Shown: positions 17,467 through 26,636, counted from the first letter of the stretch. The stretch is DNA of 64,000 bases from CAZSRX01 sp964609675 [NCBI: uncultured Bacteroidota bacterium] (GCA_964609675.1 CAZSRX010000015.1:1-64000); one strand, 5' to 3'. Translations and numbers: made by a program. The notes: a model not told the origin generated them from the sequence alone.

Positions 17467-17967
17467 ATGAAAAAATATTTCATCGTTTTTTGTGTAATGA
17501 TGTTAGCCGCGCAGACAGTCCATGCGCAGTTCAAGTCGCAGGCCGAACGGCAACCGGTCAATGTCCGAAGCGGTATTACCTCATTGATGCCGCAATCGCT
17601 TTTCAGTTTTCTCGGTTCAGACCGTTTTTATATGACGCACAGCTATTCGATGATGTATTATACCGGCGGCGGTTACAGCGGTTCCCTAGGCATGCTGACC
17701 AACACCATGAATTTCAGACTGGCCGATCCCCTGCTTTTACGGGTCAATATGGGCGTCCAGCATCAGCCGTTCGGAGGACCGAAAGAAATGAACACCACGC
17801 AGTTTCTTCACGGAGCTGAGTTGATTTACCGCCCAACCAACAACCTGATGTTCAACGTCGGTTATAGCAATAATCCGTATTACTCAGGTTTTGGCGCCTA
17901 TGAAAGCCCGTTTAATAATCCATGGGCACCCCGGTACGGCGATTATCAGTTCGGGGGCAACAAGTAA
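17467..17967 (+). CDS. Small secreted protein, unknown function
   Basis: A 166-residue exported protein. The signal peptide MKKYFIVFCVMMLAAQTVHA ends at residue 20. The mature part is rich in Tyr, Met, Phe, Gly and Asn (MTHSYSMMYYTGGGYSGSL, FRLADPLLLRVNMGVQHQPF, IYRPTNNLMFNVGYSNNPYY), with alternating hydrophobic residues, which suggests outer-membrane beta strands or an outer-membrane-associated protein; it is too short for a complete porin. It has a strong promoter, an AGAAAGG ribosome binding site and its own terminator, so it is expressed separately and perhaps highly. I do not recognise a named family. Confidence 0.75.
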   Translation: MKKYFIVFCVMMLAAQTVHAQFKSQAERQPVNVRSGITSLMPQSLFSFLGSDRFYMTHSYSMMYYTGGGYSGSLGMLTNTMNFRLADPLLLRVNMGVQHQPFGGPKEMNTTQFLHGAELIYRPTNNLMFNVGYSNNPYYSGFGAYESPFNNPWAPRYGDYQFGGNK

Positions 17968-17991
17968 CGTATTTAAAAAGCCATTTCCCAT

Positions 17992-18020
17992 AGCCGGGCT
18001 AACAGGGGCTCGGCTTTTTT
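17992..18020 (+). terminator. Rho-independent terminator
   Basis: The hairpin AGCCGGGCT / GGCTCGGCT (with a G-T pair, 17992-18000 and 18006-18014) is followed by a run of T. It ends the transcript of the small secreted protein, only 17 bases before the next start codon. Confidence 0.7.
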
Positions 18021-18036
18021 ATTCAGGAGCGCATTC

Positions 18037-18648
18037 ATGCTACGCAAGTCACGAACCGAAGAGCCCGAAGAAATAGCACCCGAAAACCTCACGACCAATG
18101 ATCCGACACCTGCGACCGGACCGGAATTTCAGAAAACGATACGACGTCCCGTTCCTGCCCGCTGGGATAAATTCCTGAACCTGCTTATCGGTGCGCTTTC
18201 TCTTTTAGTCATCGCGCTGGTCATATCGCTGATCGTGCGTCTGAACAGTTCCACCACCGTAAGTCCCACGGAAACGACCACGGAAATCAAGGAAACCAAC
18301 GGATCCGCTGAAACCGTCGATAACGGACAGCCGGCAAAAAGCCAGGCCATTCGCGTGGAGGTTTTGAACGGAACCGAAATACCGCGACTCGCCGCACGGG
18401 CTGCCGATTATCTCCGCAGTAAAGGTTACGATGTGGTACAGACCGGCAATGCCAAACACACGAATTTCCGTAAATCCGTTATCCAGGACCGGATTGGCAA
18501 TATGCAGAACGCGATTCAGGTGGCCAACATTATGGGCATCAGCGAATCCAACGTCCTGCAGCAGAAAAATCCGCAGTTGTATCTGGACGTCACGGTCATT
18601 CTCGGACAGGATTATAAATCGCTGAAGTTCATGAATCCCGCCCGTTAG
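18037..18648 (+). CDS. Membrane-anchored LytR C-terminal domain protein
   Basis: A 203-residue protein with a cytoplasmic, acidic N-terminus, one membrane helix (LLIGALSLLVIALVISLIV, about residues 49-67), a Thr/Glu-rich linker and an extracytoplasmic LytR_C domain (about 105-200: IRVEVLNGTEIPRLAARAA, YLRSKGYDVVQTGNA, LDVTVILGQDY). LytR_C domains occur at the ends of LytR-CpsA-Psr proteins and as separate proteins; their ligand is uncertain, and a cell-wall or polymer-binding role is assumed. The start has a good CAGGAG ribosome binding site. The gap to the downstream ABC exporter is about 80 bases, so cotranscription is possible. Confidence 0.85.
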   Translation: MLRKSRTEEPEEIAPENLTTNDPTPATGPEFQKTIRRPVPARWDKFLNLLIGALSLLVIALVISLIVRLNSSTTVSPTETTTEIKETNGSAETVDNGQPAKSQAIRVEVLNGTEIPRLAARAADYLRSKGYDVVQTGNAKHTNFRKSVIQDRIGNMQNAIQVANIMGISESNVLQQKNPQLYLDVTVILGQDYKSLKFMNPAR

Positions 18649-18730
18649 CCGTATAACGGCAGGCGCCGACAACCGCCGCTTTTAATAACCCGCTCCATTC
18701 AATCCGTTATCAATCAAAGGGTAAGCGTTT

Positions 18731-20542
18731 TTGTTGACTGCGGAAGAAGCTTATAAAAAAAATGTCGATTTAAAAACCGTACGGCGGATTTTTTCGTATG
18801 TACGGCCGTACAAATTATATCTTTGGGGTTCTTTTTTCCTGCTGATGATCGGCCAGACGCTGAGCACCTACCGGCCGCGCATTGTTCAGGAAGCCGTGGA
18901 TAAAGCTATTATTCCGGGACTGCCCGATGACCTTCTGTTGTACACGCTTCTGTTTATTGGCCTGATCGCCGCCGAATTCGGTTTTCAGTTCGGCGTTATT
19001 TATGTCACGCAGAAGATGGGCCAGCGCATTGTATTTGATATCCGGACAGGACTGTTCGAACATGTCGAGCGCCTTCATTTACAGTTCTTCGACCGTAATC
19101 CTGTCGGCCGGCTCATCACGCGCTTAACGTCTGATGTGGAATCGCTGAACGAGATTTTTACTTCGGGCATGGTATATTTATTCGGCGACGTTTTTTTACT
19201 GCTGATAATCTTTGCGTTCATGATGTGGCTGAGTCCCTTTCTGACGCTGGTGACGCTGGCCATATTGCCGCTGGTCTTTACATTATCGCTGATCTTCAAG
19301 AAGTACATCCGGGAAGTATATCAGGAAATCCGGGTCCGGCTTTCGGCGCTGAATACATTTTTGCAGGAAAACATCGTGGGCATAACCACCGTGCAACTGT
19401 TCAACCGTCAGCGGAGCCAGCAGGAAAAGTTTTCAAGGCTGAACGGTGACCTGGCGGGTTCGCATATCCGCTCGGTGTTTCATTACGCGTGGTTTTATCC
19501 GGCCGTCAATCTGTCCGGCGCGGTGGCGGTAGGCCTGCTGATCTGGTTTGGGGCGGGAGCATGGCTTGAACAGAAAACTACCCTGGGAACGCTGATCGCA
19601 TTTATCCAGTATACTCAGATGTTCTTCCGGCCGATACAGGACCTGAGCGATAAATTCAATATCTATCAGAGCGCCATGGCTTCCGCTGAACGCATTTTTT
19701 TACTGATGGATACCGAAAACAAGATAAAGACACCGGATAAAGCTTTACCCATTTTATCCACAGCGGGCCGCATTCAGTTTGATCATGTCTTTTTCTCGTA
19801 TGCGGAACCCCAAGCCGATGGAACGCCGGAATGGGTCTTACGGGATGTCCATCTGGAAATTGCGCCGTATGAAAAAGTAGCTCTGGTGGGCGCCACGGGA
19901 TCGGGCAAAACGACGCTGATCCATCTGATCGGACGGTATTATGACGTTACACAAGGCCGTATTCTCATCGATTATCAGGATGTGCGGTCGCTGGATGTTT
20001 ACGCCCACCGGAGCCGAATGGCCATGGTGCCGCAGGACGTATTTCTGTTTTCAGGAACCATCCTTGACAACATTCGGATGGGACGGCCGGATATTTCAGA
20101 AAAGCGGGCGGCCGAGGCGTTGCGCATGATCGGAGCGGAGGCGTTCATCGCGCACCTGCCCGGCGGTCTTCATGAACCGGTTCAGGAACGCGGTTCCACA
20201 TTGTCCGCCGGACAGCGTCAGCTGATCGCGCTGGCGCGGGCTCTGGTGGTCAATCCGAAAATCCTTATCCTGGACGAAGCCACCTCCAATATCGATACCG
20301 AAACCGAACGGATCATTCGCCGCGCGATTCAAACGCTGACGGAAGATCGGACCACAATTATCGTCGCGCACCGCTTGTCCACCATCCGACACATGCAAAA
20401 AGTCATCGTCTTGCACAAGGGACAGATCCGAGAGATGGGAACCCATGAGCAATTGCTAAGTCAGGGCGGTTTATACGCGCGGTTGTATGAATTACAATAT
20501 AAAGACCAAGAAAAAGATAACGGGACCGTCAACGAACTATAA
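18731..20542 (+). CDS. ABC exporter, MsbA/multidrug type
   Basis: A 603-residue half-transporter with an N-terminal six-helix membrane domain and a C-terminal ATPase. The ATPase has Walker A GATGSGKTTLIHL, a Q-loop MVPQDVFLFSGTI, the ABC signature LSAGQRQLIAL (LSAGQ rather than LSGGQ), Walker B KILILDEATSNID and the switch histidine IIVAHRLSTI. It works as a homodimer or heterodimer in the inner membrane; MsbA-like lipid flipping or drug export are both possible. No ATG is available at the start; TTG at 18731 with AAGGG about 10 bases upstream is the best start. A second TTG codon follows directly. Confidence 0.9.
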   Translation: MLTAEEAYKKNVDLKTVRRIFSYVRPYKLYLWGSFFLLMIGQTLSTYRPRIVQEAVDKAIIPGLPDDLLLYTLLFIGLIAAEFGFQFGVIYVTQKMGQRIVFDIRTGLFEHVERLHLQFFDRNPVGRLITRLTSDVESLNEIFTSGMVYLFGDVFLLLIIFAFMMWLSPFLTLVTLAILPLVFTLSLIFKKYIREVYQEIRVRLSALNTFLQENIVGITTVQLFNRQRSQQEKFSRLNGDLAGSHIRSVFHYAWFYPAVNLSGAVAVGLLIWFGAGAWLEQKTTLGTLIAFIQYTQMFFRPIQDLSDKFNIYQSAMASAERIFLLMDTENKIKTPDKALPILSTAGRIQFDHVFFSYAEPQADGTPEWVLRDVHLEIAPYEKVALVGATGSGKTTLIHLIGRYYDVTQGRILIDYQDVRSLDVYAHRSRMAMVPQDVFLFSGTILDNIRMGRPDISEKRAAEALRMIGAEAFIAHLPGGLHEPVQERGSTLSAGQRQLIALARALVVNPKILILDEATSNIDTETERIIRRAIQTLTEDRTTIIVAHRLSTIRHMQKVIVLHKGQIREMGTHEQLLSQGGLYARLYELQYKDQEKDNGTVNEL

Positions 20543-20887
20543 CCCTGATTCCGTTATTCGGCCGCACCTTGAATGACGGATACAAATCGAATTGCTTCCT
20601 TTAACAGCTAACACCCTCCGGCAAAAGACCCTGCGTCCGTGCGGGATATCCGTCTTTTAGGTGAGGCGGACGTATATGCGCATCACCAATAAATGGTAGC
20701 TTCAAATTCGGAAGCCCTTTAAAAAACACTCCAACGGCCCGTGATGGTTTTAATACTTTGGATTGATCAAATGCCTGAAGCATCGGGAGCATGAGGGTAC
20801 GCCCCTGTCTGAACAGCCGGCATCGCTTTTCAAGCTGATTTTGAAGAGCGGCCTGCTCCACCACGGAAAAAATGACCGAATACAAAA
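20543..20887. other. Intergenic stretch, no gene recognised; possible weak terminator
   Basis: A 94-codon minus-strand open frame (20601-20885) lies here, but it sits downstream of the pstS terminator, has no ribosome binding site and shows no known domain, so I do not call it. A hairpin AAAAGAC / GTCTTTT (20623-20629 and 20652-20658) with partial inner pairing lies 80 bases after the ABC exporter and may terminate it. Confidence 0.4.
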
Positions 20888-20923
20888 AATCCCGATCCGC
20901 AAACGCGTACGGACCGGGATTTT
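20888..20923 (-). terminator. Rho-independent terminator of pstS
   Basis: AATCCCG-x-TCCG pairs with CGGA-x-CGGGATT across a 10-base loop, and on the minus strand a run of T follows. It lies 24 bases after the pstS stop codon. The T run on the other strand is shorter, so activity towards the plus strand is less likely. Confidence 0.85.
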
Positions 20924-20946
20924 ATATTAAAAAGAAAGGAGAAAAT

Positions 20947-21780
20947 TTAACGGACAGGGAAATATCCCACTTTAGCGACAATTTGCTGGCCTTCTTCGCT
21001 TAAAATCCAGTCTATGAAGGATTTTACCGCACCGGAAGGTTTGCTTCGGGTGTACATGTACAGGTAGCGGGTAATCGCGTAATGGCCGGCCTTGATGTTT
21101 TCCAGTGTGGGTTCGTAAGCGGTCGAAGAGGCGTCTTTCTTCACGCCGAGAAAGCGGATACCCTTGCCGTACGCGGCGCCGCCATATCCGATGCCGTTGA
21201 CATCTTTAGCAACGGCGTTCACGACCGAAGCAGTGCCCGGCATGCTCTGCATGGTAACGGCATAGTCCTTACCGCCGAGCACAAAATCCTTGAAGTACAC
21301 ATACGTACCGGAGTTGTTCTCGCGGCCGTAAAGGATTATTTTAGCGTCGTTGCCGCCGACATCCTTCCAGTTCGTAATCTTGCCGGTATAGATATCTTTG
21401 ATCTGCTGGAGCGACAATTCCTTAACCGGATTGGCCTGATTAACATACAGAGAGATACCGTCACGGGCGACTTTGATTTCCACTCCGAGCGTATTGAAGC
21501 GCTGTTTAAGTTTGTCTTTTTCGCTCTGCTTCATCGGACGGGAGGAATTGCAGATATCCGTGGTGCCGTTAATCAGCGCGGAAACACCCGTGCCCGACCC
21601 GCCGCCGGTAACCTGAATCGTTACATTGGAATTTTTGTTCATGTAAACTTCGGCCCAGCGCTGCGCAAGAATGACCATCGTGTCAGAACCCTTGACGGTT
21701 ATGATTTCCTGAGCCGGCCGGAATGCGATGACCGTGATCGCCGCTACAGCCGCCGTTATGATTGCCAGATACTTTTTCAT
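20947..21780 (-). CDS. pstS: Phosphate ABC transporter substrate-binding protein PstS
   Basis: A 277-residue periplasmic phosphate-binding protein. A signal peptide (MKKYLAIITAAVAAITVIA) is followed by VKGSDTMVILAQRWAEVY, QVTGGGSGTGVSALINGTTD and CNSSRPMKQSEK, which are the phosphate-binding loops of the PstS/SphX family, and by YGRENNSGTYVYFKDFVLGG. It would deliver phosphate to PstCAB, whose genes are not in this window. It lies 100 bases downstream of a phosphate-type porin gene on the same strand, which together form an outer-membrane and periplasmic uptake pair. The start ATG at 21780 has an AAGGAG site 6 bases upstream. Confidence 0.92.
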   Translation of the reverse strand: MKKYLAIITAAVAAITVIAFRPAQEIITVKGSDTMVILAQRWAEVYMNKNSNVTIQVTGGGSGTGVSALINGTTDICNSSRPMKQSEKDKLKQRFNTLGVEIKVARDGISLYVNQANPVKELSLQQIKDIYTGKITNWKDVGGNDAKIILYGRENNSGTYVYFKDFVLGGKDYAVTMQSMPGTASVVNAVAKDVNGIGYGGAAYGKGIRFLGVKKDASSTAYEPTLENIKAGHYAITRYLYMYTRSKPSGAVKSFIDWILSEEGQQIVAKVGYFPVR

Positions 21781-21880
21781 AGAACTCCTTTATTTTTTAT
21801 TGTTTTTTAATATCGCCGCTAAACACGAAGCGTTTAACTATAAGATTTTATCACTTCGTAACTTTATGCCCTTGCTTTAT

Positions 21881-23281
21881 TTAGAACTTATACTGCGCAC
21901 GGAATGTGAAGACGTTGTCTTTCACATCCGTTTTATACGGAATCAGCGATGCAATGTTCGTATTGGAATTGACTTTTTCATTGGAAATCAGTTCGTAATA
22001 CGCGGTGAATTTGACATTGCTGTCCCAGTGGTAAATCCATCCTAAACCGATGGTGGAATATTTCAGGTCAGTCGCGGTTAACTGCCGGCCGCTGATGGAG
22101 GTGGTACTGGCGCCGATGTCTTTGCCCTTCACTTTCGTGTTAGGATCCATTTCGTCATATTTCACGACCAGTTGGTTTTTCAGCCCGAAATTCTGTATAT
22201 AAGTGATGTAAAAGCCCCGGAATGCCCTTTGATATAAGGGAGTTACCTCCGTTGAGGATTTAACGCTGGTGCCGCTCACGGTTTGAATCGTGCCGGGGTT
22301 ATAGAAGGACCCTGACTTTGCCGTTCCGGGCTGCTTACCGCTGATGAATTCACCGCGCAGGGACAAGCCACCCAGCCATTCCACGGGGATGTCATAATAA
22401 ATCTGCATATCCATTCCGAGATACTGGCGTTGGAAACTGTTTAAGCTGTCGCTGACGAGCGAATCGGTCATGAAGGTTTTGGTGGCTTTATCGATAGAAT
22501 ATACCGCGCGGGAATTACTCGTGACGTTGCCGTAATACCATGAGAAACCGCCGTCAATCGCGAGATTCTGTTCCTGGAACGGGAAGGTATAACCGAAGCG
22601 GCCGATGATGTCCTTATTGCGGTCATTTTCATTCGCCGTCGGGCCGGTGCCGTTGAACGCGCCGATCTTGAAGTTAAAATGCTTCGCGAAATTTTCGGTC
22701 TGCGGGTTGATTTCTAATTTGGCGCCGAGTTCACGCTCGCCCGGGAACAACGTCTGGAACATACGGGAACGCTCGGGCGATTCGCGCATGCTGGACGAAT
22801 AGGAGATTTCAAATCCAAACGGCCGGTCGAAAATACCGCCCGTCATGCTGACCGATTTCAGCCACGGCTCCGTCACGGTAATATAAGCGTCTTTGATGCC
22901 TACGCCGTTCTGCGTAGCGTCTAACTGAAGGACATATTGAGTCAGCGTATTATCGTACGTGAATTTAATCCGGCCGCGGCGCACGGCAAAACGGTGCTTG
23001 ACATTCGTCGGAAAATTGCCGCCCGAGAAATTGCCGACCGGAAAACGGGAATTACCGATCGTATCGGCGGCCTGAAACTGAGTCTGGATGTAACCGCTGA
23101 CTTTGATTTTTTTCAGCGCGTCCACGGTCGTTTTAGTCTCCAAAAACGATTCGTTCAATCCGTCGAGCTGACCTTTGAGTTCGCCGACGGCTTCATCGGT
23201 CGATGCGCCGGATTCGTTCTGAGCATGCAGTGTCAGAAACGGAACGGCAATTAACACGAGTAGGGTAATGCATCGCTTCAT
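21881..23281 (-). CDS. Phosphate-selective porin O/P-type outer-membrane protein
   Basis: A 466-residue outer-membrane beta barrel. A signal peptide (MKRCITLLVLIAVPFLTLHA) is followed by a short coiled coil (ELKGQLDGLNESFLETKTTV, about 32-55) and then GYIQTQFQAAD and RRGRIKFTYDNTLTQYVLQLD, typical of the OprO/OprP family, with alternating hydrophobic strands to a terminal aromatic residue (FTFRAQYKF). It should allow phosphate or other anions through the outer membrane. The ribosome binding site is AAGGAG. Pairing with pstS immediately downstream supports a phosphate role; induction by phosphate starvation is likely, but I could not identify a regulator site. Confidence 0.88.
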   Translation of the reverse strand: MKRCITLLVLIAVPFLTLHAQNESGASTDEAVGELKGQLDGLNESFLETKTTVDALKKIKVSGYIQTQFQAADTIGNSRFPVGNFSGGNFPTNVKHRFAVRRGRIKFTYDNTLTQYVLQLDATQNGVGIKDAYITVTEPWLKSVSMTGGIFDRPFGFEISYSSSMRESPERSRMFQTLFPGERELGAKLEINPQTENFAKHFNFKIGAFNGTGPTANENDRNKDIIGRFGYTFPFQEQNLAIDGGFSWYYGNVTSNSRAVYSIDKATKTFMTDSLVSDSLNSFQRQYLGMDMQIYYDIPVEWLGGLSLRGEFISGKQPGTAKSGSFYNPGTIQTVSGTSVKSSTEVTPLYQRAFRGFYITYIQNFGLKNQLVVKYDEMDPNTKVKGKDIGASTTSISGRQLTATDLKYSTIGLGWIYHWDSNVKFTAYYELISNEKVNSNTNIASLIPYKTDVKDNVFTFRAQYKF

Positions 23282-23551
23282 GTAGTCTCCTTAAGTCAGT
23301 TACTTTTAGTTATTCGTTCGTGATTTAAAAAATCTATTTGTCGGAATGTAGCGTGTTTTTGTTATCGAAATATTAATTAAAGATTATGAAAAGGATAATC
23401 ATAAATTTTTACATATTAAGGAGAGCATCAAATAGTTTACATCTTTTACGTTTCTCGCATAGACGCTGAGACGCGAAGCCAAATAATATATGCTTTTTAC
23501 AGACTGAACGACTTTGCGATAAATTAAATATGTACACACTATCACGCTTCC

Positions 23552-24340
23552 TTAAATAAAACGGCCTATCGATTGTTTGCTGAAATCGGATTTTGTTTTA
23601 GTCGTTAGTCGAATGTCTTTATATCCCCGGCTAAAAGGTTTATGAAAAAAAATGTCCCACAGGAAGTTCATCACGTAACGGCCCAGCACCCGGAAAAGGC
23701 CTTCCTCGTAATACCGGCGGGCGGAAGTGAAAACGTATGCGCGATGATAAAACCGAACTTTTCCCTCGCGGCTCATGCGGCGGCCGATCTGTGTGTCCTC
23801 GCTCCAGAATTCCAGCGTCACGTCGAACCCGCCGATTTTGTCCAATACCGCCTTGCGCAGCGCGAAGTTGCCTCCGTAAAGCACCGTTCCTTTATTCAAA
23901 ATACGGTTGATGACGAGTTGTGTGACCGGCACTATCATCCAGTGATACAGCCACAAAATCAGGCGGCCATACCAGTTCCAATCGTGGTATTTGTAAGGCC
24001 CCGATATCGCGACCAGTTTAGGGTGATTTTTAAATTTTGTTTCCGCATAAGCAATTAAATGTTTCGGGATTTTCGTGTCGGCGTCGATATAGAACAGAAT
24101 ATCCCCGCTGGCGTTCCGGTTGCCGCACTGACGGGCTTTGGTCAGGCCTTTCTGATTTTCCGTAACTACGCGCACACCCGGATATCGGCCCGCTATTTCG
24201 GCCGTACGGTCGGTGCTGGCGTTGTTCACGACTATGATTTCCAGGTCGCCTTTCGGTTTGTCCGCAGCCAGCACGGATTCCAGACACGCGGCAATGATGC
24301 CTTCTTCGTTGTAAGCCGGTATGATAATGCTGATTTTCAT
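23552..24340 (-). CDS. Glycosyltransferase family 2
   Basis: A 262-residue GT2 enzyme with a GT-A fold. Visible motifs are ISIIIPAYNEEGIIAACLES, VVNNASTDRTAEIAG, GLTKARQCGNRNASGDILFY followed by the metal-binding IDADTKIP, and later GGFDVTLEFWSEDTQIGRR, whose ED is the likely catalytic base region. One hydrophobic stretch (LILWLYHWMIVPVTQLVI, about 128-146) could contact the membrane. It stands alone with about 270 bases of A+T-rich DNA on either side. The acceptor and sugar cannot be inferred. Confidence 0.85.
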   Translation of the reverse strand: MKISIIIPAYNEEGIIAACLESVLAADKPKGDLEIIVVNNASTDRTAEIAGRYPGVRVVTENQKGLTKARQCGNRNASGDILFYIDADTKIPKHLIAYAETKFKNHPKLVAISGPYKYHDWNWYGRLILWLYHWMIVPVTQLVINRILNKGTVLYGGNFALRKAVLDKIGGFDVTLEFWSEDTQIGRRMSREGKVRFYHRAYVFTSARRYYEEGLFRVLGRYVMNFLWDIFFHKPFSRGYKDIRLTTKTKSDFSKQSIGRFI

Positions 24341-24634
24341 CGTCTCAATTCCCTATTACTATTTACTTAATAACCCTTAGAGTAATAAGAAATTATTAGA
24401 ATATAATAATCCGATGATTATCGATATATTACATAAATCAAACTTGCTATCAAGTTTCTGAAACACTCCATCTTTGCTACTTTCCGATTGATGCTAGTAA
24501 GCCCAAAGATACGAATGCGTTTGAAAGCAATAAAATATTTATAAACTGGAATGGCTACGCATCAGCTTTTTTTAAAAAAAACCTTCACTGCCTTTTCGGT
24601 TGCATCAGAAAAATTCGAATGTAAAACGATGCGC

Positions 24635-25585
24635 TCAAACCCGCTCCAGAACCGCTTTGAAATCATCCGGCAATTCGGAATCAAACCGCATGAAGTCACG
24701 GGTGGTCGGATGCACAAAACCAAGCGTTTTAGCGTGCAGGGCCTGGCGGGGCATGAGCGTCAGCAGGTTAAAGGCGTTTTGGCGGTTATGGTGACTGCCG
24801 CCGGCGAGATTGGGATTGGCGCCGCCGTATGTTTTGTCGCCGAATACCGGATGGCCGATATGCGACAAATGAACGCGGATCTGGTGCGTACGGCCGGTTT
24901 CAAGACGGAGGCGGACAAGGGCCAGATAATCGAACGGCTTGATGACTTCATAATGCGTGATGGCGTTTTTACCCTCCTTAACGACGGCGAACTTTTTCCG
25001 GTCCTTGGGACTGCGGCCGATGCAGGTTTCGATAGTGCCGGCGGGTTTCTGGAACCGGCCCCACGCGATGGCGCAGTATTCCCGCTCGATATGATGCGCG
25101 CGGAACTGGGCGCTGAGAAACCGGTGCGCGCGGTCGTGCTTGGCCACCAGCAGCAGGCCGCTGGTATCCTTGTCGATGCGGTGCACGATGCCGGGCCGCA
25201 GTTCGCCGTTGATGCCGGACAGGTCCTGCACGTGATAGAGCAGCGCGTTGACCATGGTGCCGGAATAATTGGCGTGCGCAGGATGTACCACCATGCCGGC
25301 GGCCTTGTTCACCACGATGAGGTCGTCATCCTCATAAACGATGCGCAGAGGAATATCTTCCGGCTGGGCTTCCGGACGCTCGGGCAGGGGCAGCGTTACG
25401 TCAATGACGTCGTGAGGGCGTACCAGGTAGGCCTTGAGGGGAATCGCGCCGTTGACCCGTATCCATTCTTCACGGATCAGCTGCTGCACCCGCGCGCGCG
25501 AGATGTGCTCGATCTGATGCGATAAAAAAACGTCCAGTCGCTCAGGTCGCTGGTTGCCGGGTACCCGTATCTGTATCTGACGCAT
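24635..25585 (-). CDS. rluD: RluD-type large-subunit rRNA pseudouridine synthase
   Basis: A 316-residue pseudouridine synthase. An N-terminal S4 RNA-binding domain (RPERLDVFLSHQIEHISRAR, about residues 13-70) precedes the catalytic domain with the signature GIVHRIDKDTSGLLLVAK, whose aspartate is the nucleophile, and the conserved ETGRTHQIRVHLSHIGHPV and PRQALHAKTLGFVHP. It most likely modifies 23S rRNA helix 69 uridines; RluC/RluA subfamilies are alternatives, but the S4 domain plus length favours RluD. A long antisense open frame lies on the plus strand and is a shadow. No partner gene is nearby. Confidence 0.92.
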   Translation of the reverse strand: MRQIQIRVPGNQRPERLDVFLSHQIEHISRARVQQLIREEWIRVNGAIPLKAYLVRPHDVIDVTLPLPERPEAQPEDIPLRIVYEDDDLIVVNKAAGMVVHPAHANYSGTMVNALLYHVQDLSGINGELRPGIVHRIDKDTSGLLLVAKHDRAHRFLSAQFRAHHIEREYCAIAWGRFQKPAGTIETCIGRSPKDRKKFAVVKEGKNAITHYEVIKPFDYLALVRLRLETGRTHQIRVHLSHIGHPVFGDKTYGGANPNLAGGSHHNRQNAFNLLTLMPRQALHAKTLGFVHPTTRDFMRFDSELPDDFKAVLERV

Positions 25586-25666
25586 CGCTGCCTCGTTCTG
25601 GTTCTGAGTTTCGTGAAAATTAACAGTATTTCAGCCGATAAATCAATCAAATTTATTAAAATTTTC

Positions 25667-25695
25667 TTGACTATCGGATTTTAAATTTTTAAAAT
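25667..25695 (+). promoter_or_regulatory. Sigma70-like promoter before ferredoxin
   Basis: TTGACT (25667-25672) and TAAAAT (25690-25695) are separated by 17 bases, 57 bases before the ferredoxin start codon, in otherwise A+T-rich DNA. Confidence 0.6.
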
Positions 25696-25752
25696 TAGCC
25701 GTTCTGTTAGTACAACCAAGTAATGTTGATAACCTTTTATCAAGGAGAACCT

Positions 25753-25992
25753 ATGCCCCGAGTTATTTGCGAACCCTGCATCGGCGTCAAAGATACCGCC
25801 TGCGTAAAAGTATGCCCCGTGGATTGCATCAAGGATTCCGAGACCTGGAAGCACCTGATGATCAATCCGGACGAATGTATCGATTGCGGCGCCTGCGAGC
25901 CGGAATGCCCGGTGGAAGCCATTTTTGCAGTGGAAAACGTACCGGACAAATGGAAGAGTTTTATCGAAATCAACGCGAATGCATTCAAATAA
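25753..25992 (+). CDS. fdxA: 7Fe/8Fe-type bacterial ferredoxin
   Basis: A 79-residue cytoplasmic electron carrier. The first cluster region is CEPCIGVKDTACVKVCPVDC (C9-x7-C17-x3-C21-P plus C25), and the second is the full C42-x2-C45-x2-C48-x3-C52-P motif. The x7 spacing in the first motif is the hallmark of FdxA-type ferredoxins, which carry a 3Fe-4S or 4Fe-4S plus a 4Fe-4S cluster. The start ATG at 25753 has a strong AAGGAG site 6 bases before it; an upstream in-frame start is less likely. The gene is monocistronic between a good promoter and a terminator. Confidence 0.93.
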   Translation: MPRVICEPCIGVKDTACVKVCPVDCIKDSETWKHLMINPDECIDCGACEPECPVEAIFAVENVPDKWKSFIEINANAFK

Positions 25993-26016
25993 TCGCGTAA
26001 CGACCGAATGTTCCAA

Positions 26017-26048
26017 AGGCTCAGATGCTATATCCGAGCCTTTTTTTT
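26017..26048 (+). terminator. Rho-independent terminator
   Basis: AGGCTC / GAGCCT forms a stem around a loop of about 14 bases (26018-26040) and is followed by eight T. It ends the ferredoxin transcript about 20 bases before the rpiB ribosome binding site. Confidence 0.8.
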
Positions 26049-26068
26049 ATGAAAACAAGGAGAAAACG

Positions 26069-26524
26069 ATGACCATTGCAGTCGGCTGCGATCACGGCGG
26101 TTTTCCGCTTAAAGAAACCGTTATTAACGCCATCCAGCAAGCGGGGCATTCTGTTATTGACCTCGGCACGCATTCCGCGGAGGCGGTAGATTATCCGGAT
26201 TTTTCCGGAGCGGTCTGCCGCGCCATTCTTGAAGGCCGGGCGCAACGGGGCATCGTTATCTGCGGAAGCGGCGTGGGCGCGGCTGTGGCCTGCAACAAAT
26301 TCAAAGGCATCCGCGCCGGCACCTGTCACGATACCTTTTCCGCGCGGCAGGGCGTGGAAGACGACGATATGAACGTCATGGCCATGGGCGCCCGAATCAT
26401 CGGACCCTCGCTCGCCACGGAAATTGTCCGCGCGTTCCTCGGCGCCGTCTTCTCCAACGCGGAACGCCATGTGCGCCGGCTGAACAAAGTCAAGGCGTTT
26501 GAAGAGCATTTCGGGCGGGAATGA
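26069..26524 (+). CDS. rpiB: Ribose-5-phosphate isomerase B
   Basis: A 151-residue RpiB/LacAB isomerase that interconverts ribose 5-phosphate and ribulose 5-phosphate in the pentose phosphate pathway. Conserved features are VGCDHGGFPLKE, IDLGTHSAEAVDYPDF, GIVICGSGVGAAVACNKFKG with the catalytic cysteine, RAGTCHDTFSARQGVEDDDM and NVMAMGARIIGPSLA. The start at 26069 has an AAGGAG site 8 bases upstream; the frame is open for another 48 codons through the terminator, which is not coding. No sugar-utilisation genes adjoin it. Confidence 0.95.
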   Translation: MTIAVGCDHGGFPLKETVINAIQQAGHSVIDLGTHSAEAVDYPDFSGAVCRAILEGRAQRGIVICGSGVGAAVACNKFKGIRAGTCHDTFSARQGVEDDDMNVMAMGARIIGPSLATEIVRAFLGAVFSNAERHVRRLNKVKAFEEHFGRE

Positions 26525-26636
26525 TCATTCCGTGCCGCTCTATCTTCCCGAAGCGCCTGAATTTTAACGAAACGATGAAAACCAGCCGGAATTTAATAGG
26601 AATTTTGGAAACGAAATTTTTTAACCCTAATATCGA

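Noticed and set aside
20601-20885. 94-codon minus-strand open frame after pstS
   Set aside because: It lies beyond the pstS terminator, lacks a ribosome binding site and has no known features.
21082-21810. 242-codon plus-strand open frame across pstS
   Set aside because: Antisense to PstS, which has its signal peptide and phosphate-binding motifs; the shadow has no known features.
24551-25525. 324-codon plus-strand open frame across rluD
   Set aside because: It is antisense to a clear pseudouridine synthase with all its motifs, has no recognisable domain and is a shadow of G+C-rich codons.
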